This document shows positions 1 to 13,600 of a DNA stretch of 64,000 nucleotides, one piece after another. Location of the stretch: the NCBI GenBank assembly GCA_031841125.1, contig CM063112.1, positions 62,735,722 to 62,799,721 on the forward strand. The letters run 5' to 3'. Position 1 is the stretch's first letter. Every line of letters starts with the position of its first letter. The notes under the pieces were generated by a model that had not been told where the DNA came from, did not search any database, and worked only from the letters and a program-made list of their open reading frames with translations. A program made the translations under genes and the position numbers. The stretch comes from Acanthococcus lagerstroemiae. Taxonomy: Eukaryota; Arthropoda; Insecta; Hemiptera; Eriococcidae.

Positions 1-309
1 CCTCTCATCAAGCTCTACCGTCAACAGAAACGTTGATAAAAATGTCTATATCGACTTGGCTCGATAAACAAGTTTTTGTCGAGTTGTAATTTTGTCAACT
101 GGTCGAGTTATACATTCTAATGGACATGGCGATTTAAAGTGTAAATCGGCAATTTCTCTCATTACGCGTTTATCAAAACGCGATAACTTTTGACTTGCCC
201 TACTTCATTTGATAATACAAACTAGAGGTGACATTAATTCTTGAAAAATCGGTGTCAATATAATTGCCAACTTATCTGGCTAGCTTGACTGTTCGACAAG
301 AGTAGTACC
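1..309 (+). repeat. Direct repeat in gene A region, copy 1
   Basis: Same order of motifs as 3943-4230: AAGCTC, CGACAGAAA-like, ATATCGACTTG, GTCGAGTTGTAATT, TTACATTCT, GCAATTTCTC, TTGCCCT.CTTCAT and a final CGAC..GAGTA. Diverged but clearly alignable. Cut by the window start; no coding exon recognised here. Confidence 0.7.
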
Positions 310-735
310 TAAGGAGGCATGGCGGGGCACTCGACTGAAGGAGTACCTTTTTCTCATCTTTTTTTACTGGTAAAGGTTTAAACTTTTGGAATAATATTGT
401 TGTTTTTTTCCTCAATTCTACAGCCTCTAAAATTCGACTCTTGCTACGTCAATGGGTGTGATGCATGACTGTGGATACTCGTATTTCTTGAAAGTTTTCA
501 ACTAAAAATATTCATTGAGATAATGGTGTCTACTTTGCGATGAAATAATTATGGAAAGTGTTTTTAAGGAGGAAAAACTGAGTAATTGAAATAGGCTGAA
601 GAGCGAAGGAATTGTGAAGGAGAGACTCATCTGAAGGGTTTGAGAAGTCTATCCACCCTTAATTTCCCCCTCGGTACGGCTCTCGTTAACGAATGTGCTA
701 GCTATTAGACTGTACCTCCAACTTCGACTTTTTAG

Positions 736-3700
736 TGATGGAATCCTCCGAATGGCCGAGAATAGGATTATTTTCTGGCGCCACAACGCACCTAGGACAT
801 TATTCGGAGTGCCTGAGATCCCGAGGACCAAGTATAAAGGGTCAATATTGCATCGCCCAAGCAACTTTCAATTTCACCGACAACTTCTCCGGTCAACCAG
901 TTCCCGGATATACAGGATGGCCTGAGGAAAATGCTTCGGCATGGAACGTAATTAAAGAGGTAAAATACGAAAAAAAAAAAAAAAAAAAGGGCGACGGAAT
1001 TCTGACGCAAGGTGATCACGAGATCACGAACCATCCCTGTGACAGAAATAACGACTGTTAATTGCAGTACGAAAAGAACCCGTTTCGAAGATCAAGACGA
1101 TTGTTGGTTTGGGCAATGTGTATACCTTCTTCATGTACAGCAGCTGATTTGCAAACGTCGCTCAATAATTCTCTACATCCTGTGTTCCAAGCACAGGAAT
1201 TAACTGTCTCCGCATATGTGAACCCAGTCTTATGTACAGTCGAGGATGCTTCAACCCCGCCGTCTTATCATACGACCGGGTTAGTATTATTTGATTCTAA
1301 AACTTTGCTTAATGGTCTCCCCCTTCAACTCTGGAGCAAATCTGAATTCGGCTCCGGCTCCAACAAATATAATGCATTTTTTTCGAATTCTAATTATTCT
1401 TAAGAAAAAGAAAAAGAATGGAAGGGTGCGGGGAAAGGTCTGAGGGAACGGGGAGGTTCAACGGGGAAAGTCAGGAATTAGATCTGGCTCCAGTAAATAA
1501 TTTTTATTTCAGTTTCCGGCTTCGATTAATCGTGCAGTAATATTATTAGGGAAGAAGTAATACTGACAGCAAGATTATCTTTGTTTCAGGGTCGAATCGG
1601 TACTAGGTGTGAATAGAATACGCAGAATAACCTTTGTCCGTGACTTCAGTTTCTGGACATGCACATTGATCTTGTTTAGTGACTTATGTTCCTGCAAATT
1701 GCCCTTAGAACATAGCTCATAGGAAAACTGACTTTTTTTGGCATTCAAAATGCGTCACTTTATCACCACATACGCGATCGAAATTGATGATCGTAGAATA
1801 AGAGTCGAGTTACCATGTCAACATCGACCTTTTTGTAAAGTTCTACATCAAAGTCGATACGAAATTCGATGCAAAAGTCGAGAAGTTTTAGGAAAAATCT
1901 CCAATGATTTCAAACAATTTTATCAAGAATCATTGAGAAATATCTCTGATGATTTTGGAAGGATATCCTTAGGAAAAATTTTGATGCTTTCAGAGATTTT
2001 CGTCAAAAATTTTCGCGGCAAATTTCCAATGATTTCTAAGGAATTCATCAGAAATCTTAATGAAAAAATGGGATGACTTCCGGAGAATTTCATCGGAAAT
2101 ATTCAGAAAAAAGTCCAGTGTTTTCCATAGAATTTCCTCGAAAATCTTCGGGAATATTTTTCGGTAATTTTTAAAGGATTGCATCGGAAATTTTCAAAAA
2201 CAACTCCGATAGTTCCTGAAGAATCTCATCGAAAAAATGAAATTATTCTGTAGAAGTCATCGGAGGTTTTCTCCCAACATTTCTGATGAAATTCTTCGTA
2301 CTTCTCAATGATTTCCGATAAAATCCTTTGAAATAATTGCCAGAGTTTTCCTAAAATTTCCCACAAATTTCTCCTGAAATCATCGGATCATGTTTTTCAA
2401 TGATGTCCGATAAAATTCATTGAAAATGATCAGAAATTTTACCCTTAAGTAATACTTTCGATAAAGTTCGTCGGAAATAATCTTTGAAAATCGAAGGAAT
2501 CGTCCTGAATATTTTTCATCAAATTCCTTGGAAATAATCGAAGGTTTTTTCTGAATATTTTCGGCACAATTCTTCAAAACTCTTGGTGTTATTCCCCGAG
2601 TACTTTTGATAAAATTCTCCAAAAATTATCAGGAAATTTTTCCGAAGAATTTTTCAGAAATTTTTTGAAAAACAATGGAAATTTTTTCTAAAGATTTCGG
2701 AAATTTTTGGAAATTTTTTCCGAAAATTCACAATAAGATTACTTAAAAATCATCCAAGATTTTTTCCGAAGATTTACGATGAAATTCTTCGGAGATTATC
2801 GAACGTTTTTCCAGAAAATTTTCGATGAAATTTATCAGAAATTATCCGCGTTTTTCTCTGAATATGAAATTCTTCAAAAATTGTCAGGAAATTTTCTCGA
2901 AGAATGTTGATGAACTTTCTTGAAAAACATCGGAAATTTTTTCTACAAATTTTTGATGAGATTCTTCGGAAATTATCGGAGTTGTTTTCCGAAAATTTCC
3001 GATTAAGTTCTTTAAAAATTATCGGAAAATTTTCCCGAGGATTTTCGAAGAAATTCTTTGGAAACACTGGACTTTTTTCTGAATATTTCCGATGAAATTC
3101 TCCGGAAATCATTACATTTTTCCTCCAAAATTTCTAATTAATTCCGTAGAAATCATTGGAGATTTTCCCCGAAAATTTTTGACGAAAATCTTTGAAAAGC
3201 ATCAAAATTTTTTCTAGGGATATCCTTCCAAAATCATCAGAGATACTTCTCGATGATTCTTGATAAAATTGTATGGAATCATTGGAGATTTTCGCTAACA
3301 TTTCTAACAAAATTCGCCAAAAATTATTGAAGATATTTCTCAATGATGTCCGATGAAATTCTTCGAAAATTATCGCAAATTTTCTCTGAATAGCAGATTT
3401 TTCTCGAAGATTCCCGATGAAATTCTTCGGGAGATTTAGAAACTTTTTCCCGAATATTCTTGATAAAATTCTTCAAAAGCCATCGGAATTTCCCCCGAAT
3501 ATTTCCCATGAAATTCTTGTCGAAGAGACCGCTCGCCTGGCGAATCAATTGAGTCATACTTCGTTCAGCGTAACGGAGTTTTCCTATGGTGAAAGGAAAA
3601 TCGACAAACCCTGTATAATTTCAAGGTCTTTTTATTGGTTGAAATTTCGCGATGTAAGATTTCTACTCAATATGAAAAAAATTTCTCGCAGTGGGGACGT

Positions 3701-6700
3701 CAAATGGTTTCTCATATATGGTCGCCGAGGTTACTCGCGGACTCGTGAAATTTAACGCAGCCTTTGTTGTGAACTAACATCCAATGTCGCACATTTAAGC
3801 TGAATTTCAAGTCAAATGTCGAGTAGCGAATCCAGAAGCATTTCAACTCCTACTATCAAAATTGAAGAAATTGTTGAGAACAACCATGTCGAGTGGACAT
3901 TAGTGTCGACACTTCACTCGATCTTATTTTGTAGGGACTTTGACCCTTCATGAAGCTCGAATATCGACAGAAATGGCGATATCGACTTGATGGTTCAATG
4001 AAAAATTTTCATCGAGCTCGACTGTCGAGTTGTAATTCTGTTAATTTATCGAGCGTTACATTCTTATGGATGTAAATTTGCAATTTCTCCGCCAAGCGCG
4101 CCTCAAAACATGGTAATTTTTATATTGCCCTGCTTCATCAAATGACACAGAACTGGCTGTAAAATTCTTAAAAAGCATTGTCGATGTGATAGTCGACTTG
4201 TTTTTCCAGCTCGACTATGCGACACGAGTACATACAAAATCAGGACGTGATTGCCTCCTTTTGTTGGCAGTATAAACTAAGAAACTGAGTACATGTGTCT
4301 CAAGCTCGTCCAACGATTTCTATTGGGCTTCAGTGTTGGCGCAACTGTTCCGAATTTGTTGGTCATGTGAACCAATGAACCGAGCCCGTGGGTATTCCAA
4401 GTTTATATCAATGCACATTGAGCTTCTTGTAAAGTAATAGGCTTACCAACAAACTGAGTACACAGTAGTCCCGACCTCGTTGAGGGCATATAATATCAAA
4501 CCTAATACATGAGTGTCCTGATTCATGAAAATGCACAATTGATTTAAAGGACTTATGCAAGATTTTCAAATTCAACAGTTTAGTAAACTTTTTATTGGTT
4601 AATCGATCAACTACTCTGTTTTCAGGTCATATGTAATCGAATTTCTAACCCTGCTTACGGTGATATCTACAATCTACGATTTAATTTTCGGAACATATCG
4701 AGGTAAAAATAAGAATACGGCTGATTCTAAAAGTCGCAAAGAGTCTGAAATTTTATTCAAAATTTGGTAATTATTTCAGCTGCAGGAAAAGCAAACTGGA
4801 ATGTCAAGTTGGTGAAGTGCTTTTCAATAGTGGAGAATTACAGATCGTTAACTCAGCATTCTCCGACCAATACGTACCGATTTTTGTATTTTTTGAAAGT
4901 TCTCTTTATGTGTATCGTCATCTGGGGCCATGCAATGGTGATGTACTACATGTTCCCGAAATTGGAAACAGAGGAAATGGAAACGGTTTGTGTCAAATCA
5001 GTGCATTTACCTTTTAAAACGCAATGCTAATACTAATTGCAATTCAAAAATGATTGCCTGAGTCGCTATAATATATTGTAGCGTGTGTTTAATGCATTTT
5101 TGGTTACAGGCGTTCAGGCCTTGGTCAGTCGAATTGTTGGGAGGCGTCATTTTGAATGCATTCTTCATGATAAGCGGGTTTCTGAAAGCGTTCCACTTCG
5201 ATTTTTCTCCGAAAGTTGACGGCAGCGTCCAGTTTTTCACTAGATCTCTCGCGATGAAATATTTGAGGTATATGACTCACTACTACTCGAGTTATATTAG
5301 TGCTTTAAGGAAGCTGGGTTTACACTTCTGAATTTTTCTAAAAATATTTATTTGATAAACGTGAATTTTTGTCTGTCGACTAGAATGGTGCCGATGAACG
5401 GTTTGATGATATTATTGTTCTTTTTCCTTCTGCCAAAACTTGAGGACGCTCCGCTCTCCAGTCATGTGAAACTAACTGAAATAAAATACTGCACCTCGAA
5501 TTGGTGGACTAACATGTTAGCTATACAAAATTTGGTTAATCATCGTGAAATGGTAAGAAAAAAGAATTGTCTATCGTTATAGGAGATAACTTCTTGCACA
5601 AGGAAGTCTATATGTCCTTGTATTCTAACTCTTGACATTATTTTGAATGTGTGTCCCTATAGTGCCATCCTCACAGCTGGTATATCGCAGCAGATATGCA
5701 GTTATTCGTTATTGGCACCTTGCTTTTAATTATTTTAAAGAAAAACAAAAAATATGGCATTTGTCTGATGATTTTGACCTTCTTGTATTCAGTTATTTAC
5801 TCATTTATCAAGATTTACTCGAATGGTTCCTACCAATTATTCACCGAGTTTTTTACCATGTAAGTTCGTCCTTTTTTCTTTTCTTTTTTTTTTTGTCAAT
5901 AACAGTACAAGACTATAGTAAAACTTCAACAGGGTATTTAATCTCGACTCGTATTTTCAGAGACCCGATGAATTATCGAGATTCTTTACCAACTCTTTTT
6001 GCAATTCATACGATGACTTTTTATCGAGTTGGGCCGTATCTTATTGGATATGTTACCGCTTTTATAACCAAGTCGTTGATGGAAAAAGGTTTTAAATTCT
6101 CAAGTGTAAGTATATGTCACTGTGTAATATGAACTGAAAATCCACTTTGAGTACCGGTCAACGATTCCGAAGATGTTCCCCTTTTTATTTGCATTTCTTT
6201 ACACAACCGACTGCGCCACAACCCAAAACCACCGAATTTCTAGTCGCAATTCTCAAGAAACTAGTTTATGGTTATTTCTAGGGCTATCCTAAGATGATTT
6301 TAGGTTTTTTTCTAGGAATGAGACTGGCTGAATCAGGTAAGTGTACCATATGTATATAATGAATAAGGTATTGATGTTAAGTGTAAAATAAATCATTTGG
6401 TATGTTTAGGTACAATCGTTATGTTTGTTACTGATCTCATCCCTAATTGGGTTCGGGATTCAACTGTACGGATTCGTATTTTTCATGGTCGAACGCCAAA
6501 GTGACCCTATTGAGATGGCTCTGTTCGGTGTTTTACAGCCAATATTATTTGTACTGCCATTCGCTAGTCTCATATGTATATATTTTGTATCCGGACTGGG
6601 TTAGTTATTTTCTCAAAAGTTGACTTTGTTTTTAACTTAATCCTAAATTTTTCTCTGTGATTGTCTTCACTCGGGAAATTGTTTACATTCATGTTGTATT

Positions 6701-9672
6701 TACCTACCTCGAAGTCCCCGATGCGCAAAATCCCACCAGTTACCCAAGTAACTAAAGAGGAACCAAGTGTAACTGACGTGTTTCTGGGCAATCCTAACAA
6801 GTGGGGGGGGGGGAATACCCCGGGCCCGGTCTTTCAGGGGGCCCGATATTTTTAAAAGGACTGAATTTCAACGCTTACGGCTATACCGTACTGTACATCA
6901 AATAAGCAATCACTCCTTACACCATGAAAGAAACTCTTATATACGTATAGCTTATAATTTTTGCCCATCTGATAAAAGAAAACAAAATGAACTAGAAGGA
7001 AGGGGGCCCGTGAAAATTCCCCAGGCCCTCTTTTTTGCTCTACAGGGCTATTTCTGGGTAATCTGCGGATAACTGAGTGTTGCAAATGGGTAACTTTTCC
7101 GTGGGTAACTATAGGGTAACTAATCGCGCATCGGGTCCTTGTATCGATAATCGGCCACGAAATGTTTTTGAAGAATAATATAGTGCATGATGTATACATA
7201 TACCAACCTTAGATACTAGAAGGCGTACCATCAAAAATGTTTTTCAATAAAACTCCAACCCAATGGCGCCGAACCTATATGGAGCGAGGAGCAGTTGCTC
7301 CATGTAGGAGTTTCCACATGGAGCGCGGCCCCATATGAAAACAGTTGCACGAAACCAATAAAACTGACCAAAGTGAAAAAGTGGATTTTTCTCGAAAATT
7401 TTTTATTACTTCTACAAAAAAGTTTGATGGGATTTATGAACTTCGGCGCTCTTGACCCAACCTAACGTTGATTTATGGAAGTTCAACAACCAAAAACCGA
7501 AGAAATTCAAAACACATTTATTGCCCACACTGGTGCAGATATTAGTTGTAGCTGGTTCAGTCAGCTCACAAAATCTAAACACAAAAAACTTAATGAATTT
7601 TTAAAATTTTGACCGCTATATTACATATACCCACTATCAATGAGTAATTTAATGTACCTACTGTTTCCATCGTTCTTGTTTGCCCTCAGGAATTTTTAAA
7701 CCAGTTTTCGAGTCGACATTTTACATTCCTCTCGGCAGGCTGTCGTACTCTGTATACCTGGTCGGCCTTGGAATTCAATGTTATCACATATTTAATCAGA
7801 GAAAAATGCTTCCACGATTCAGCAGAATCGAGATTGTGAGTAATCATAATATGTAATGAAATGCACCCACTCAACATCAGGAACATGCTAAGCGAGATAA
7901 GAAAAGCTTCTTCGGAAATCTTACTCAATAGAAAAATTGAAAAGGTTTTTTTTCGTGGAAATTCTACCGTTAGTCGGCTTGAAATTTTATAAATAGGCAG
8001 CACCACCCCTTTCAAATATCACTCGAGTCCCGCTCACTAACTACTTTTAACCACACGATTATTATAAAAACTGTTTTAAATTCACGGATTTCTGTTCCAG
8101 TATTGGTGGATGATGGGTGACATATTTTTTGTGCTAGCCTTGGCAATTTTCTTTTACTTCACCTGCGAAGGACCTGTGAATAATCTGATCAACTTGTTCA
8201 TCAAACCGTATTTGGTCAAGTAAGAAATGTATATTCAGAATCAGTAGCGTACATAACATTGACCAGATGAGCTGACTCCCATTTGCGTGTTGCATGCTGC
8301 CTTTTCCTCAATGCATTTGTTCAGCGCTGTATATATCTACCTTGTTTTATCATTGTACAATTTCTGACTTGACTACGGATCCAAATCCTATCCAGAGCAA
8401 CACGTTGCTCCAATCTGCTCTATTGATCCAGGTTTGAGGTATCTATTGGAGCGATTCCTGCTTCAGCGATCTCGTATCCAGACATCGTCATTCTACTATA
8501 TAGAACCTTCCGAAATGAAACAAAACTTTCTCGGCACCATCGAACTATTTAAACCTGGACTGATTATCTTAAAGCAGATGGTCGCTAATTATTATTTACT
8601 TTATCTAGGAAAAAGAACATACTGGCACCCCAAGAGGAAAAAAAGAATAATGCAAGCCTGAATTCACAAGACGGCATTCGATTACCTCAAGAAGCCACTT
8701 ATTCGTCAGTAACTAAAATCACAGAATCTGTGAGAGGGTAGGTGAATATTTTTAAATGGCTAACCTAATAGTGGTTGTGGAGACAAGGAGGCTTTACTGG
8801 AAATATCGTATTTGAGTTGGAAAATACTGACGCAGGCCCAATCAGGGTATTTCCAGGATGGGGGGTGCGGTGTTCCGGGGCCAATGTGGCATGCGTGCAT
8901 CGCCATACGCCCCACTATCATTGATTTTCTTCATTTTATTATTATCGAGCCGCGGAGCTACACTCTTGGGCTATGGGCTCGGAAAAGGTTGTTGTCTACT
9001 ATATGTCGCAGAGGTATCCAGCAGCGGAAAGGTAGGTGAGGGTGTTGTTTAAGTGTTTGTGGGAATTGGGGAGAGCCACAATTAGACTATCGGGGACGTG
9101 GTGAGAGTTATTAAGACAGACGAGGGAGGAGCATGGGAAGAGGGTCCACGGTGAGAGGGTCTTCATCTTCACAGTGTGGACAGTTAAGGGGATAAAGGTT
9201 AGTGAGAAGATGCGTATGTGTGAAGCGTGTATGTCCAATCCTTAGGCGTGTGATGATAACTTCCTTGCGGTGGAAGAAACGTTGAGATGTTGACGAGGGG
9301 ACAGGTGTAAGCTTGATGAGTTAGAAAGATTCAATGAGTAGAAAATTTTGGCTATAAGTATACCTTTCAAAAATAATTTCAGTTTGAATAACTTAAAATG
9401 AAAATGCCTGGAAATTTGTCGATGTACAGATGGGAAAAGAGGATAATTTTAGTCAAGACTGCTTTCCCCTACTGTTTTTATTCCACTCTACACTCCTAGA
9501 TCAAGTACTAGTATTTGATTTCTCTTCCAAGTAAGTGAACTATTGTGAGCAAAATTTGTAATTATTTTGTTCATACAGGAGGATAACACGACTGAGCGGT
9601 GCTGAATCTATCTTAATCGCTAAGCAGACATGTATCAAGTCTGAAGAATGTAGTAAAAAGAAATCCAAATGA
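736..9672 (+). CDS. NRF-6-like membrane acyltransferase, copy A (5' exon outside window)
   Basis: Member of the nose-resistant-to-fluoxetine family: an extracellular Cys-containing NRF domain followed by a multipass acyltransferase-3 domain, probably in the plasma or endomembrane. Exons by splice sites and phase: 736-959, 1068-1279, 4626-4702, 4780-4985, 5110-5267, 5384-5552, 5663-5859, 5961-6105, 6410-6599, 7690-7835, 8101-8219, 8609-8737, 9579-9672 (TGA). They join without a stop (688 residues from a split Met codon). Visible motifs: WAMCIPSSC in the NRF domain, WGH in an early membrane segment (the His is the family's likely catalytic residue), MISGFL, WWTNMLAIQN, CHPHSWYIAADMQ, RVGPYLIG and GRLSYSVYLV. 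The final motif usually ends in His in this family; here Gly follows. Two last exons add a 74-residue polar Lys/Glu/Ser-rich tail absent from copy B. Exon 1, with the signal peptide, is not visible in 1-735. AATAAA follows at 9742. Confidence 0.93.
1891..3520. mobile_element. Foldback-like element: long inverted arms with 46-bp tandem repeats
   Basis: About 165 bases at 1891-2058 recur inverted at 3127-3300 with few mismatches (for example CAATTTTATCAAGAATCAT then ATCTCTGATGATTTTGGAA). Between and beyond the arms runs a degenerate array with a unit near 46 bp: GATGAAATTCTTCGG-like starts at 2778, 2824, 2909, 2955, 3001, 3047 and 3091. Units are themselves rich in GAAATTTTC half-palindromes. 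Open frames on both strands are by-products of the repeat. It fills much of the gene A intron 1279-4626. Confidence 0.75.
3943..4230 (+). repeat. Direct repeat in gene A intron, copy 2
   Basis: Second copy of the repeat at 1-309, in the intron before the exon at 4626. Either a local duplication or two copies of a dispersed element. Confidence 0.7.
8849..8915 (+). repeat. Dispersed ~65-bp GC-rich repeat, copy 1
   Basis: GGCATGCGTGCATCGCCATA and the preceding GGGGTGCGGTGTTC..GGGGCCA recur at 15562-15632. Lies in the last intron of gene A. Confidence 0.6.
9110..9284 (-). pseudogene. LINE C-terminal (RNase H-end) relic in intron of gene A
   Basis: Minus strand reads FFHRKEVIITRLRIGHTRFT, then HTHLLTNLYPLNCPHCEDED, matching the conserved TRLRIGHT...C..C stretch at the end of many insect LINE polyproteins (I/R1/Jockey groups). 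Short and truncated. Lies between the last two exons of gene A. Confidence 0.65.
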
Positions 9673-9741
9673 GAATTTCAAGATGGAATTTCTGCGTGGT
9701 ATTATTCAGATTTAATTGTGTTTTTTTTTTATTTTCTCTGC

Positions 9742-9747
9742 AATAAA
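9742..9747 (+). terminator. Polyadenylation signal of gene A
   Basis: AATAAA 70 bases after the stop of gene A. Confidence 0.6.
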
Positions 9748-10342
9748 TTGACATTATCTGTAGGAAGTTCATAAGTTGTTTACTCAATTTTAAAATGCGT
9801 CGGGTGTGGAAAATTAGAAACTATTTTGTTTTCTCTTCATAATTCGGGTCTTAAGATTTTTGTTGGAAAATTCAACAGCACAGAGTTTTATTTTATGGGA
9901 GCTTTATCTAGAAATATTTTACAAATGTAAGACGCACCTTCCTTTGCTCACTGAATAGTGGTAATGCTCTCTGAATGGGAAATTACTTTCGCTAACTTGG
10001 AAAGTACCTCCTGAAGGCTTAACAAATCTAGATTTCTAAAGTTATAAAAGTAATATTCATTCGCTATACATGCGTATTAAATATGTACTTGAAACTACAG
10101 TCTAGACTCCAGTACTTAAACTTTCAAAAGACCGAAGTGCAGCCAAATTATTTTAAAACTTTACAAGCGATATGACACGTTTTATGTGTATACAGACAAA
10201 TATTACTGGATGGACAAGAACCTGTTAACAAGGACAATATGAATAGTTCATGCTGAGGAAACTGGCTAGTTAGGTATAGTTAGAACTCTCTGGAACTATT
10301 GATTTTCTGAGTATAAACTAGATGTTTTACTAGGATAAACGG

Positions 10343-10523
10343 CAAGAGCGTAGATAGCTCCATTATAAGTCCATTATAAGGAAAAGGGATATAAACATTT
10401 TTTACACACTCCCTCACCCAAGATTTGCCTCACAAAACTCTTTGAAAAGCCCCTATGTTTTACTAAAGAAGTGTCCAAACCCCAGGACTCCAGAACCCCC
10501 CCCCCCCTATATATATGCCCTTG
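10343..10523. mobile_element. Short inverted-repeat element, GCGTAGATA family, copy 1
   Basis: Begins CAAGAGCGTAGATAGCTCC and ends with a long poly-C tract then TATATATGCCCTTG, an imperfect inverted match. Interior shares AGCTCC.TTAT and a closing CCCC-rich end with the element at 25745-25900. Confidence 0.5.
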
Positions 10524-10638
10524 GTCAACAGTTTTCGATTCCGCCTTTAAAATTGACCTCTGTTTTCCACAGCATGAACTGGTTCGTTCTGTAGAACTGA
10601 GCTCTACTCTCTGAGTTATCGAAGTACATTCGTCTGTA

Positions 10639-13600
10639 TTAATCTAGACGAATTTTTCTAAATGATCCTTCCACTCCAAATTCGTTATCATGGAAACCTA
10701 GATCGACGGATTTGCTGCTCAAATCGGCTTTAATATTCTCTTCGCATTTCAACCAGTCTTTCTTGGATTCGATGTAACGAAGCCATTCTCCTGAAAATTA
10801 AAAAGAACTAAATAACGCCGCAACGCATTCCTAGTCATGGTTCAATATAATAAGGCAACATTATGTAGCTCCTCACCTAATGTTTCCTTTAATGACTTTC
10901 CAGTGCCACCGTATTCAGATGGTAAACTTTCTTTTGGTATCACACTTGCCAGTTCGTGATCTAAACCATTCCATAATTCAATCTGAAAATAAACTATCAT
11001 TAGTTTTCCGGAGAACAAGGTATTCCGAGTATTTTCATATGCCTCTTCTAAAAATATAAATGAATCGAAGGGTATTTTATCATTCTTTCTGTCTATCTAT
11101 CTTTCTATCGATCTATCTATTTATGTATTTGTATTTCATTCTGCCTTTCAGCGTGGATGGATAACAGGATAGCTAGCTGACTACTTGTCTGTCTTTCTGT
11201 CAGACTCTTGACTTGACCAGTTATCTGTTTCTCCGTCTCCCTAAATTATCCTTGCGTACTAAATCTTTCTCAACAGTTTTTCCATTTACAGGTATAAATA
11301 ATTTACCCAATTTATTCATTTCCGATATTTCTGAAAGGCGAAATGGGGGAGCTTAGTGCTAAAGAAGTACAGAGACTTACATTTACATTTAAACTAACTT
11401 ACTCGGTCGAATATTTTCTTCTTCATCACTATTTTCGCCAGATTCAACAGGGTTTTAGCAATCGGCATCATATTCAATACATAAATCTTGTGGACGCGTA
11501 ATGGACTGGTATTCTGTAGAAAATGAGACATTAAATAACTGGTGTGAAACGGAACTGTTTCCGCAGAATTTCTACTGTATCCCCAAGTTCTTCTGGCGCG
11601 CCGTATTCGATGCCAAACGTTAGCGGTCGCGGTTTCTGATGCGCGACTCTCCTGGGCAAGTTAGTCGGGGGAGCTTGCGGTTGCTTTTGTCACGGTCTTG
11701 TTGCGTTAAAGTTTGGCTTCTCTGTGTCGCAGCGTATGCAGCCGCAGTTCACTTACTAGCCACGTGTTCGCACGACGCTGAGTAAGCTGTCCACGATGTG
11801 CACACGCACAGTACCAATCTTTCTGATCTAGTGGTAACGCCCTGCGATTGTAATGCCTTGTTCGCGTGAACTGGCGGTAATTACAGGATACGCTATTTGT
11901 CTACCTCGATTGATACTGTAGTCGTTCACTGGGATGTTGGCGGGGGTATTCAATATCATGAGTTTTCCGGCGTTGGTGGGACTCGAAATCGAGACGCAAG
12001 TTACCACTTGGCCACGCAGCGACCATCCCCAAGTTATAGAACGCAAATTCACACTGTAATTTATCATGAGACCATCAGGTCACTAGAGTCAACGGCTGAC
12101 AACGAACTGAGACAGCTTCAACCCGTGTGAACTAACAGACTTTTTCCAGAATAGTGTAAACATGCTCGCTAATGACTGGGGACGCTCGTGAATTTCCAGA
12201 AATAATGTCTCATGACATTCGTGATCCCGAATCAAAATTATCTATATAGTAACAATCCAGTCTTGAGTGAGCTAAGCTGGATAACCATAGTGTGACTTTT
12301 TTTCTTAACGAAACAAACATTACGTGGTTGCGAGATTGCTCGCCCAAATTCCTTGGAGTTTGCTTCCGTAATTTTTCAATGCTCAAAACATGCGGGAAAA
12401 ATCTTCGTTAGCTTAAAGAGAGGGCATCAAACAGGGCAGGAAGGCCGATCAAAGTGTCGCGAATACCGGACCGTCATTCAGCTAATTAACATTAATAAGC
12501 CTATTTGGGTTTAATCAATACATGTACAAAATTGATAAACGAACCAATAACAATTCCACGAGCTTCGCTAAGACGGTAATCGTCGTGTGTACGTAGGCCG
12601 CTGATATGTATTTGACATCGAACACCACAATTATTCCTTTATGTCGATCAAATTTCATGGCTATGTCAGCGACCATTCTTTGAACCCGTAGTATGTTCTC
12701 GTGAGTAGGAACGTCCTTCACAGTATGTTCGGCGATTTTAAAGCACACTACTCTATAACTGTCTGGTGTCAAAAGCGGCATTGGCACGTATGCCCTGGAA
12801 ATCGAAAAAAAGTCACCAATTCAGCTGGAACCAAATCTCTTATTATATTTATTTCCCCGTGTGGGGACGGGTAGCAGAATTTTCCCACGGTAACCCTGCC
12901 TGTCGTAAAAGGCGACTAAAAGGGAACCTCAAGGGCTTGCAGCTGGCAAGTACGGGCGTGGCGCACCCGAGGACCTTACGCTAGTGTCTTAACTTCTTTC
13001 AGTCCCTATAGTTAAGCACGTCCCGCGCTCGGAATCTGTGCGCTAGGCGGGGAACCCGACGTTGGATGCGAAATAAAGACCCGACGACGTAAAGTCAGAA
13101 TGGTCGTGTGGCGTAGACGGCAAAGCTGCCCCCCTCTCAAAATCGGGTATGTAGCAGTGAGGGCCGTCACCAGCGTCGGGTGACCCGTGTACGACAGACG
13201 ATGAGTTGCCTACCCCCTTCTTTCCGTAGCCTGTATCTCAGTACAGCTACGGGCCCAATACCAAGGTTGGTGTTACCTATGCCGAACGGATGCATGGCTG
13301 TTGGGCTAAAACAGTCGCGAATAGGAACCTGAGGGATACCGGCTGACCTCCCTCAGTAAGTAAGCTTGCCGTGGTACTCGGAGCTCTGCCACGGTGGACG
13401 ATATATTTCTCCGGTACTCGTGGGAACCACATGAAGGGACCAAAATCTGTTTTTATTTAAAGTAAGGAAAGCGGACCTGCTGGGGCTGGCGAAAGCCGGA
13501 CCCGCAGGGACGCTGGAGAAAAGCGTGCAGCGGAAGGGCTGTCAAAAGTGATGGACCTAGTGACACTGGGCGAGAAGATGGAGACGGAGACCAGGGAACC

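Noticed and set aside
1..735. First exon of gene A within the window
   Set aside because: No signal peptide or NQTVWAVR-like end with a donor is visible; it must lie further left.
1738..3755. Many 60-112 codon frames on both strands
   Set aside because: All lie in the 46-bp repeat or its inverted arms; frame cycling of a non-multiple-of-three unit explains them.
6284..6338. Possible extra exon in gene A (GYPKMILGFFLGMRLAES) with AG and GT borders
   Set aside because: Its 55 bases would break the frame between exons whose phases already match copy B (both 190 bases for the next exon).
8434..8661. 75-codon frame over the 12th exon of gene A
   Set aside because: It is in another frame from the spliced reading, which fits phase on both sides.
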